A stretch of DNA of 5,316 nucleotides from DATKMS01 sp041497995 (GTDB lineage: Bacteria > Desulfobacterota > Binatia > HRBIN30), in NCBI GenBank assembly GCA_041497995.1, contig JBGQHM010000443.1, positions 1 to 5,316 of the forward strand, written 5' to 3'. The notes under the pieces are model-generated. The model was not told the origin of the DNA and searched no databases. It saw only the letters and a program-made list of their open reading frames with translations. This document shows, piece after piece, positions 1 through 5,196 of this stretch. Position numbers and translations under genes: made by a program. The number at the start of each line of letters is the position of its first letter. Within the stretch, counting starts at the first letter, position 1.

Positions 1-1
1 G

Positions 2-172
2 CGCTCAAAGCCCGGCGCCATCTATCTCGAGCCGGACGACTTGGCGCGCCGCCTCGCCGGCTTCCGCGGCGGTCGCTTCATCGAGATCGCCGGCGCCGGC
101 CACATGGTGCACTTCGATCGGCTGCGCGAGTTGGTCACCGCCATCCGCGAGTTCCTGCTAGGCGACCGCTAG
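2..172 (+). CDS. alpha/beta-hydrolase, C-terminal fragment
   Basis: Partial gene: only the last 56 codons and the TAG stop at 170-172 are in the window, and the start lies upstream. The frame reads as the end of an alpha/beta-hydrolase fold protein. The segment GAGHMVHFDRLRELVTAI is the usual last strand-turn-helix of the family. Its His (fragment residue 34, codon 101-103) sits where the catalytic triad His is expected, and it is followed by a final amphipathic helix ending FLLGDR. The nucleophile and acid residues are outside the window, so the substrate (ester, epoxide, haloalkane, lactone and others are all possible) cannot be told. It converges on the regulator gene, with 73 bp between the two stops, so it is not in an operon with anything else here. 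The fold assignment is fairly safe; the reaction is unknown. Confidence 0.8.
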   Translation, partial: RSKPGAIYLEPDDLARRLAGFRGGRFIEIAGAGHMVHFDRLRELVTAIREFLLGDR

Positions 173-182
173 CAGCCGGTCG
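163..182 (+). repeat. 6-bp inverted repeat over the hydrolase stop codon
   Basis: CGACCG at 163-168 and CGGTCG at 177-182 form a perfect 6-bp GC-rich stem with an 8-base loop that contains the TAG stop codon. No T-rich tract follows on the + strand, so it is at best a weak or factor-assisted 3' end structure for the hydrolase mRNA. Six-bp stems also arise by chance in DNA this GC-rich. Confidence 0.25.
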
Positions 183-220
183 GACTTGGTAGCTCGGAAC
201 GACCCAACGGGGAGCGGACC

Positions 221-251
221 ATATAAATTACGCTGGCCGCAGGCCCTAGCG
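221..251 (-). terminator. putative intrinsic terminator of the regulator gene
   Basis: Read on the minus strand, CGCT (251-248) pairs with AGCG (234-231) and GGCC (245-242) pairs with GGCC (238-235), around a TGC loop. This gives an 8-bp GC stem with a two-base bulge. It is followed at once by the AT-rich tail TAATTTATAT (230-221), a conspicuous AT island in this GC-rich DNA. The stem starts inside the TAG stop codon of the regulator. A bulged stem and a tail that is not pure T make this a moderate candidate. Its place at the end of the gene supports it. Confidence 0.35.
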
Positions 252-3176
252 CATGCGGTCAAGCAGCGCGTGCACCGCGCGCGTGTCTGCCAAGTCGTGC
301 CCCCCGGGTAACCAGCCGTCCATCCGTTCGAGCAACGCCCGCGCCTCGGCCGTCCGCCCGGATTCGTGACGCAGGCGGGCCAGACTCACGGTGGCGCGCA
401 GCTCCCACAGCTTCGCCTCCTGCAGTCGCGCGGTATCGAGTGCGCGCTCGATCCAACGTTCCGGCTCGCGCATCAGGTCGCGCTTCTTCATCGGGGACCT
501 TCTGGCGCCGCGGACTCTGTTCTGTACCGCCAGCAGCTCGCCGCGCTGGCGATACAGCTCCGCCTCGCACCAACGCTCACCGGTGGACTCAACATGTTCG
601 ATGGCTTGGGTCAGTAGCTCCAAGCTGGTGTCGATCTTCCCGGCCTGCCCGTGCGCCGCAGCGGCGAGATTCAAAATTGCCGACAGATACGTGCCGAACC
701 CGGCAGCGCGAAAGGCGGCAATGCGTTCCACGAGGTGCGCGAGCGCCGCGTCGGTACCGTCGCGCACCGCAGTCGCCCAGGCGTGGATGGTCGCGGCGAT
801 CGGCGGCTCGCGCAACCCGTTGTCGGCCGCCGCAGCCAGCGCTTCGGCAGTGTGCCGCTCGGCAACCTCCGCCTCACCGAGGTTGCCATAGAGCAGGCCT
901 GACGACGCCAGCGCTGTCACGCGGTCGATCGCGCGCCCACTCGACCGGCAGCGTTCGATCTCGTGGGCCATCAGTGTCCGTGCCTCGTCCAGACGGCCGA
1001 GGGGCAGCAGCGCGAGGCAGAGCGCAGTAAACGCCAGCGTCCCCGTATCAATGTTGATGACCTCTCGCGGCACTTCCGCGTGAACCGTAGTTGCGCGCGT
1101 CAGATGCTCCACCGCGTCACGGAAGTTGCCTTGACAGCACTGCGTCCACCCGACGGCCGCGTGGGCCAGCACGGCAAAGACAGGCACCGGCATCGCCTCG
1201 GCCAGCTGCAAGAGGCGCGCGCCCACCGGTGCCGCAGCCGAAAGTTCGCCGCGGGCAAGGTGACAGGTCTCCAGACCAGTGAGGGCGGCGAAGAGCTGTG
1301 GCTGCTCGCCGAGCTGCTCGGCCAGCTGGCAGGCGCGTTGGAACGTCGCTTGGAGCTCGGGGTCCGCGTACCCCACAATCGGGATCAGCGCCGTGCCGAG
1401 CATCAGCGACAGCCACAAGGTTTGATGCATGCGGTCACGGGCATCGGGGAGTGCCTTCACCAGCTCGAGAGCGCGCCGGACACTGGCTGCGGCCTCGCGG
1501 TGCGCGCCGCGTTGGTTGCAACGGTGCGCCGCCCGTTCCCGGTTCCGAATGGCGTTCACGATGTCGTGCCCGCGCTCGAAGTGCACCGCCAGCTCGACCG
1601 CGTAGTCCTCGGAGTGCGCACCGTACGCGCGCTCCAGTCGCTGCGCGATCCGCGCGTGCAGTTGCTGCCGGCGCGCGGGTGGCAGCCGCTCATAGAGCAC
1701 GTTCTGGTAGAGCGCGTGAAGGAACGCGTATCCACCGGCAACCGTACCATCGGGCCAATCGACCGACGGCCCCGCGCTGAGGAACTGGCCGTGACGGGCC
1801 AGGGCATTGCAGCGCTCCTCCATTTGCACCGTGTCGCGACCCAACGCTGCGGCAACGGCCGCCGCCGAGAACTGCACCCCGACAGCACTCGCGGCATCGA
1901 GGAGTTGCTGGTCGTCGGCTGGCAGACGATCGACGTGCTGGTCGATCATCAGACGCAGACTCTCCGGCACCCCAGCATCGGCGAAGTTCGACGAAACGGT
2001 CCACGTACCGCCGTCGTGTTGCACGAGACCTTCCGTCGTCAGGTCTTCCAGCAGCGCCGATAGAAACAACGGATGGCCATCCGTGCGCTGATAGAGCCAC
2101 TCGGCGAAAGGCGGTGGCGGGTTCGGGCAGAGACGCTCGAGCCACTGGGTCACGGCGCTCTGATTCAGGAAACGCAATGTCAGTTGCGTGCTGAACCGCC
2201 GTGCCCGCAGCTCCTGCTCCACGATGCGCAGCGGATGCTGGCGCAGAATCGCATCGACGGGTCGGTAGGTGCCGATGACAAGCAAGTGCGCTGGATCGGG
2301 TCGCTGGGCCAGATACGACAGCACATCCAGCGTCGAGGGATCGCTCCAGTGAAGATCTTCAAGCAAGAGGATGAGCAGGCGGTCCGCCGCGACGGCCTCG
2401 ATCGCCTCTACGAGAAAGCGGACCGCTCGTTCAGCCGCCCCGGCAGGCGCAGGGAGCTCGGCGGCCTCCCCCGGCAGCGGCAGGAGCCAGCGCGGGACGC
2501 AGCGGTGCACGGTTGAGGCGACACCCGCGTCCACGGACTGCCGGCACAGTCGAGTCAGGGCCTCCCGCACCGGTAGGAAGGGCTCGCCCGGACCGTACTG
2601 CTCGATGCACTGCCCCACGGCAACCAGAGGCGCCGCCGACTCACCTCCTACGGAATCGACGAACGTGTTCATCAGACTGGTCTTGCCGATTCCCGCGTCG
2701 CCGGCGATGAAGACCAGCTGGCGGCGACCACCTCTGGCCTTCCGCAGCCACGCGTCGAGCTGCGCCAACTCACCATCGCGACCGACGAGGTCGTGACTGG
2801 TGACCGGTGACTGGTGGCTCGCACCATCACCCTGGGTTGCAGGTGACGGGTGTGATCCCGCGATGAATCGGTAGCCGCGCCCGTACACCGTTTCGATGAA
2901 TCGCGGCTCGCCGCGGCTGTCGCCCAAGGCGTGTCGTAGCTCGCGGACGCAGCCTGCCAAGGCGGCTTCGGTGACATACGTCTCGGGCCAGAGCGCGGCG
3001 AGCAACTCATCCTTGGTCACGAGCTGACCCGGCCGTTGCGCCAGGTACTCGAGCACGCCCAGGGACTTGCCCCGCAAGCGGATAACGTCGCTGCCGCGGT
3101 AGAGGCGCGCATCCGCGGCATCGAGGACAAACGGCGGGAAGCTGATCCGCCCGGGGCGATTCGCCACTGAATCCAT
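246..3176 (-). CDS. one-component transcriptional regulator: winged helix + STAND-type ATPase + TPR-like C-terminus
   Basis: 976-aa cytoplasmic protein with no transmembrane segment or receiver domain. Residues ~11-106 match the OmpR/PhoB/CadC winged helix (Trans_reg_C): FPPFVLDAADARLYRG, then the KDELLAALWP helix, the recognition-helix region TEAALAGCVRELRHALGD and the FIETVYGRGYRF wing. A Pro/Ser/His-rich linker (~107-129) leads to an AAA/STAND ATPase. Its Walker A is GDAGIGKTS (159-167), its Walker B is LLILLLEDLHW (267-277, acidic E273/D274), and a sensor-like GTYRP follows near 302-306. From ~540 to the end, Ala/Leu/Arg-rich helical repeats look like TPRs, ending in the WELRATVSLARLRHESG pattern common in this family. 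By analogy with MalT-like STAND regulators, ligand and ATP binding probably control oligomerisation and DNA binding; the signal is unknown. The ATG start is set by the intact wing fold, and no in-frame alternative lies close upstream. The AAGGAGG upstream is unusually far away (17 nt). Transcribed divergently from the redox genes. Confidence 0.9.
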   Translation of the reverse strand: MDSVANRPGRISFPPFVLDAADARLYRGSDVIRLRGKSLGVLEYLAQRPGQLVTKDELLAALWPETYVTEAALAGCVRELRHALGDSRGEPRFIETVYGRGYRFIAGSHPSPATQGDGASHQSPVTSHDLVGRDGELAQLDAWLRKARGGRRQLVFIAGDAGIGKTSLMNTFVDSVGGESAAPLVAVGQCIEQYGPGEPFLPVREALTRLCRQSVDAGVASTVHRCVPRWLLPLPGEAAELPAPAGAAERAVRFLVEAIEAVAADRLLILLLEDLHWSDPSTLDVLSYLAQRPDPAHLLVIGTYRPVDAILRQHPLRIVEQELRARRFSTQLTLRFLNQSAVTQWLERLCPNPPPPFAEWLYQRTDGHPLFLSALLEDLTTEGLVQHDGGTWTVSSNFADAGVPESLRLMIDQHVDRLPADDQQLLDAASAVGVQFSAAAVAAALGRDTVQMEERCNALARHGQFLSAGPSVDWPDGTVAGGYAFLHALYQNVLYERLPPARRQQLHARIAQRLERAYGAHSEDYAVELAVHFERGHDIVNAIRNRERAAHRCNQRGAHREAAASVRRALELVKALPDARDRMHQTLWLSLMLGTALIPIVGYADPELQATFQRACQLAEQLGEQPQLFAALTGLETCHLARGELSAAAPVGARLLQLAEAMPVPVFAVLAHAAVGWTQCCQGNFRDAVEHLTRATTVHAEVPREVINIDTGTLAFTALCLALLPLGRLDEARTLMAHEIERCRSSGRAIDRVTALASSGLLYGNLGEAEVAERHTAEALAAAADNGLREPPIAATIHAWATAVRDGTDAALAHLVERIAAFRAAGFGTYLSAILNLAAAAHGQAGKIDTSLELLTQAIEHVESTGERWCEAELYRQRGELLAVQNRVRGARRSPMKKRDLMREPERWIERALDTARLQEAKLWELRATVSLARLRHESGRTAEARALLERMDGWLPGGHDLADTRAVHALLDRMR
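2793..2820. repeat. 7-bp tandem repeat, four units, in the regulator's linker
   Basis: On the + strand four consecutive heptamers read GTGACTG, GTGACCG, GTGACTG and GTGGCTC. Units 1 and 3 are identical, and the others differ by one or two bases. They lie inside the regulator gene and encode part of the linker between the winged helix and the ATPase (about residues 119-128, HQSPVTSHDL on the minus strand). Because the unit is 7 bp, gain or loss of one or two units would shift the frame between the two domains; three units would restore it. Confidence 0.6.
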
Positions 3177-3193
3177 AGTCGATCGAGGGATAC

Positions 3194-3200
3194 CCTCCTT
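3194..3200 (-). promoter_or_regulatory. Shine-Dalgarno of the regulator, unusually distant
   Basis: On the minus strand AAGGAGG (complement of 3194-3200) precedes the regulator's ATG (3176-3174) by 17 nt, against the usual 5-10. No in-frame ATG, GTG or TTG lies nearer to it. The winged-helix fold also needs the sequence right after the chosen ATG. The site is probably used inefficiently, or the spacer folds: it contains the 8-bp palindrome TCGATCGA at 3179-3186, which could shorten the effective distance. Confidence 0.5.
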
Positions 3201-3215
3201 GTCTACCCCGAGAGC

Positions 3216-3259
3216 CCCCAGATCTCAAAATGATTCCATGATGTCCTCAAGATCTGGGG
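3216..3259. promoter_or_regulatory. perfect 10-bp inverted repeat, candidate operator in the divergent promoter region
   Basis: CCCCAGATCT at 3216-3225 is repeated as its exact reverse complement, AGATCTGGGG, at 3250-3259, with 24 bp between the arms. The two AGATCT cores are 30 bp centre to centre, close to three helical turns, so both would face the same side of the DNA. The element lies between the divergent starts of the regulator and the 98-aa gene, where an operator is expected. The obvious candidate ligand is the regulator's own winged helix. If transcribed, it could instead form a 10-bp stem with a 24-base loop. The repeat is seen directly; the binding protein is inferred. Confidence 0.55.
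3222..3250 (-). promoter_or_regulatory. candidate sigma-70-type promoter of the regulator
   Basis: On the minus strand TTGAGG (complement of 3245-3250; 4 of 6 match to TTGACA) is followed after exactly 17 bp by TGAGAT (complement of 3222-3227; 3 of 6 match to TATAAT). Transcription would start near 3215, giving a leader of roughly 40 nt that contains the AAGGAGG Shine-Dalgarno. Each hexamer touches one arm of the inverted repeat, an arrangement that would suit repression. The -10 is poor, so this is only a candidate. Confidence 0.3.
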
Positions 3260-3284
3260 CACCGTTGTGGGTTACCGTCCGTGC

Positions 3285-3581
3285 ATGGGCAATTCACACA
3301 ATGCAGATGATCAGCGCCCAGGGGGCGGGACGGCTGGCGAGTCGCCGACGTTCCTCCCGGAAGGTGCGTTCGTGGTTCAGTTCAAAACGGGCACCGGGGC
3401 GCTGGGCAACCCGCTCATCGGCCGTGCTGAGCACGTCGTGTCGGGCCGGGCCACGCACTTCCGGTCGCCGGCTGAGCTCTTGGCGTTCCTCAGTGACGTC
3501 CTGCGTTCGCATCTCGCGCACGGCCAAGTTCCCGCGATGCAGGACAACCAAGATCCGACCGGCACGCGGGGGAGGTGCTGA
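3285..3581 (+). CDS. small uncharacterised protein, 98 aa
   Basis: I cannot assign a function. The sequence looks like a real small cytoplasmic protein. A polar N-terminus (~1-22) is followed by a compact core at ~23-77: the strand-like FLPEGAFVVQFKTGTG, then RAEHVVSGRATHF, then the helix SPAELLAFLSDVLRSHL. The C-terminal tail is polar. The pattern 'AFVVQF ... G..EHVVSG.A..F.S..ELLAFL' resembles short hypothetical proteins I recall from GC-rich uncultured Proteobacteria-like genomes; that is memory, not a search. There is no signal peptide, transmembrane segment or Cys motif apart from a terminal Cys. The start is uncertain. ATG 3285 lacks a Shine-Dalgarno and could be leaderless (weak TACCGT at 3273-3278); an in-frame GTG at 3267 would add six residues. 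It is divergent from the regulator and upstream of the diheme oxidoreductase, so it may be the first gene of the controlled unit. Confidence 0.65.
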   Translation: MGNSHNADDQRPGGGTAGESPTFLPEGAFVVQFKTGTGALGNPLIGRAEHVVSGRATHFRSPAELLAFLSDVLRSHLAHGQVPAMQDNQDPTGTRGRC

Positions 3582-3668
3582 GGTGCTCTCTTCCACGGCG
3601 CGTCGTGCTAGTCACTGCGGTAGTAACTTCGGGGGCTGCGGTTCTACAAAGTTGTTCAAGCCATGGGG

Positions 3669-3690
3669 GCGATCCGTCGACTAGGATCGC
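3669..3690 (+). repeat. 7-bp hairpin just ahead of the oxidoreductase ribosome binding site
   Basis: GCGATCC at 3669-3675 and GGATCGC at 3684-3690 form a perfect 7-bp stem with an 8-base loop (GTCGACTA). It ends 12 nt before the AGGAGG of the diheme oxidoreductase gene. There is no T-tract, so it is not an intrinsic terminator. It could stabilise a processed mRNA end or affect translation. The 3582-3715 gap otherwise shows no convincing promoter. Confidence 0.35.
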
Positions 3691-3702
3691 GCAACAGAAA
3701 CC

Positions 3703-3708
3703 AGGAGG
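3703..3708 (+). promoter_or_regulatory. Shine-Dalgarno that fixes the oxidoreductase start
   Basis: AGGAGG (within a longer purine run, about 3702-3711) stands 7 nt before ATG 3716. The same frame stays open back to a GTG at 3575, but that GTG directly abuts its only purine-rich run. ATG 3716, with this ideal site and spacing, is therefore the supported start. Confidence 0.8.
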
Positions 3709-3715
3709 GGGACGT

Positions 3716-5170
3716 ATGACACATCAGGTCAGGACGGATGCACGTCGCGAGAGGTCTCGTTGTACTGCAAGGTCGATCCGGAAGCGCATTGCGCGCATGG
3801 GTCGTGTTGGGGCAGCGGTCATCGCCATCGGCGTTGCGTCGGTTGCCTACGGACAACCGCCGTCGAGCGTCACGCACCTGTCAGGCTACGGGCAGCCGCT
3901 CGCGGCTCTGCTGTTGCCGCAGAACGCCACCGACCTGCAGCTCTTCGGCGCGGGTCAGCTGCAGTTCATGGAAGTCGAGGGAATTCCGCGGATCGGACCC
4001 ATCTTTAACAGCCGCTCGTGTGGCGCGTGTCACTTTCAGCCGGCGCTCGGCGGGTCCGGGGCGATGATCAATGAGATCCGCGTACGGAACAACACCGCGG
4101 GCGGCCCGATCCACATCTTCGCGACCGACAACCTGCTGCGTGCCGGCCCGCAGACACAGGGATCGACGACCATCTTCGCCAACGGGCTCGAATCGTCGCC
4201 GCTTGGGTGTCAGATCACCTCGCCCAAGTGCAGCAAGTCGCCGTGTCAGCGAGAAGAGGCGACGCGCACGACGTTCAAAACCACGCTGAAGATTTGCGAC
4301 CCGACCAGTGCCAACTTCGCCGCGGGAGCCAATTGCGCCGCCGAGCGTCAGGCCACGCCGCTCTTTGGTTTGGGCTTCGTCGAAGCGGTGGCGGACAGTA
4401 CGTTCACCGCCATTGCCGCCAGCCAGCAGAAACGTATCCGTGGCATCGTCAAGACAGTGACCGAGCAGGGCGCCACGCGCGTCGGGCGTTTCGGATGGAA
4501 GGACGATCACGCAACCCTACGTGCGTTCTCGGGCGACGCTTATCTCAACGAGATGGGCATCACCAGCGCGGATTTCCCGCAGGAACGCAGCGCGTGCGCG
4601 CTCAACAAGAGCAAGTTCGGCGTCGCGCTCGACCTGGATGACGAGCCCGAAGATGAGACAGAAAGCGATGGTCACGCCGACGTCGACCGCTTCGCCGACT
4701 TCATGCGTGCCCTTGCACCCCCGCCACAGTTGGCGCAGACCAGCAGCGCGCAGGCGGGACACACGCTGTTCGTCAATATCGGTTGTCGCGGCTGCCATGT
4801 CGAGGACATGACGACTGCCGCCAATCCGGCATCATTCATTCCCGCGACGACAGGCGGCGTAGCAATCACCGCAACCATCAATGCGCTGCTCGCCAGCCAG
4901 ACCTTCCACCCGTTCTCGGATTTTCTGTTGCACGACATGGATGAGCTGGGTGATGGGATCACGTCTGACGCCGCCGGGCCGACGATGATGCGGACGGCAC
5001 CGCTGTGGGGCCTACGTGCGCGCTCGCGATTTCTGCACGACGGCAGGGCGGAAACGATAACCGACGCCATCACCTTGCACGCCGGCCAAGGCAGGGACGC
5101 CGCGAGGGATTTCGGACAGCTGTCACCCACGCAGCAGCAACAAGTGCTCGACTACCTCAACACCCTATGA
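3716..5170 (+). CDS. exported di-heme oxidoreductase, DHOR/DUF1111 type (MauG / cytochrome c peroxidase-like)
   Basis: 484-aa putative periplasmic c-type diheme enzyme. A basic N-region (residues 1-30, many Arg) and a hydrophobic stretch (~31-45, GAAVIAIGVASV) form a Sec signal with likely cleavage after AYG46; an internal Met28 would give a more usual signal length. The first heme site is CGACH (C102, C105, H106) in FNSRSCGACHFQPALGGSG. The second is CRGCH (C357, C360, H361). The C-terminal block MMRTAPLWGLRARSRFLHDGRA (LHDGR at 440-444) followed by ITDAITLHAGQ is the DHOR/DUF1111 signature; ERQATPLFGLGFVEAV (~210-225) is also typical. The family is predicted to act as peroxidases or oxidoreductases taking electrons through the two hemes; the substrate is unknown. 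Oddities are a Cys-bearing insertion (C165, C172, C177, C194, C207) and an acidic stretch (306-324). A secreted-protein gene follows 26 bp downstream, very likely in the same transcript. The family call is strong, the substrate is not known. Confidence 0.9.
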   Translation: MTHQVRTDARRERSRCTARSIRKRIARMGRVGAAVIAIGVASVAYGQPPSSVTHLSGYGQPLAALLLPQNATDLQLFGAGQLQFMEVEGIPRIGPIFNSRSCGACHFQPALGGSGAMINEIRVRNNTAGGPIHIFATDNLLRAGPQTQGSTTIFANGLESSPLGCQITSPKCSKSPCQREEATRTTFKTTLKICDPTSANFAAGANCAAERQATPLFGLGFVEAVADSTFTAIAASQQKRIRGIVKTVTEQGATRVGRFGWKDDHATLRAFSGDAYLNEMGITSADFPQERSACALNKSKFGVALDLDDEPEDETESDGHADVDRFADFMRALAPPPQLAQTSSAQAGHTLFVNIGCRGCHVEDMTTAANPASFIPATTGGVAITATINALLASQTFHPFSDFLLHDMDELGDGITSDAAGPTMMRTAPLWGLRARSRFLHDGRAETITDAITLHAGQGRDAARDFGQLSPTQQQQVLDYLNTL

Positions 5171-5183
5171 TCGATCGACAAGC

Positions 5184-5191
5184 AAAGGAGG
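5184..5191 (+). promoter_or_regulatory. Shine-Dalgarno of the last, partial gene
   Basis: AAAGGAGG ends 5 nt before ATG 5197, near-ideal composition and spacing. It lies in the 26-bp gap after the oxidoreductase stop, supports the start chosen for the truncated gene, and fits translation from a shared mRNA. Confidence 0.75.
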
Positions 5192-5196
5192 CGCTG

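Noticed and set aside
963..2063. Long + strand open frame of 366 codons opposite the regulator, and several shorter ones
   Set aside because: It lies wholly antisense to the well-supported regulator gene. Its translation is rich in Arg, His and Gln with no domain pattern, as expected for the complementary strand of GC-rich coding DNA.
2352..2359. A further AGATCT inside the regulator gene, like the cores of the intergenic inverted repeat
   Set aside because: It lies in the Walker B coding region, encodes the conserved residues there, and lacks the CCCC/GGGG flank. A 6-base palindrome is expected by chance at this density.
3179..3186. TCGATCGA palindrome here and again at 5171-5178, just after the oxidoreductase stop
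   Set aside because: An 8-bp self-complementary word built on GATC is easily found twice in 5 kb. The two flanks differ, so there is no evidence for an attachment site or a paired regulatory element.
3615..3653. Possible tRNA-like or riboswitch-like fold in the leader (CTGCGG repeated, AACTT...AAGTT pairing)
   Set aside because: There is no acceptor stem, anticodon arm or T-loop consensus, and no known riboswitch core. The pairing is only 5 bp across a long loop.
3652..3687. TTGTTC ... TAGGAT as an internal promoter for the oxidoreductase
   Set aside because: The hexamers are 24 bp apart, far beyond the usual 16-18 bp. No better-spaced pair was seen in the gap.
3881..4510. Minus-strand open frame of 209 codons opposite the diheme oxidoreductase
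   Set aside because: It overlaps the heme-motif-bearing gene completely, is Arg-rich, and shows no recognisable fold or ribosome binding site. It is a shadow of the true frame.
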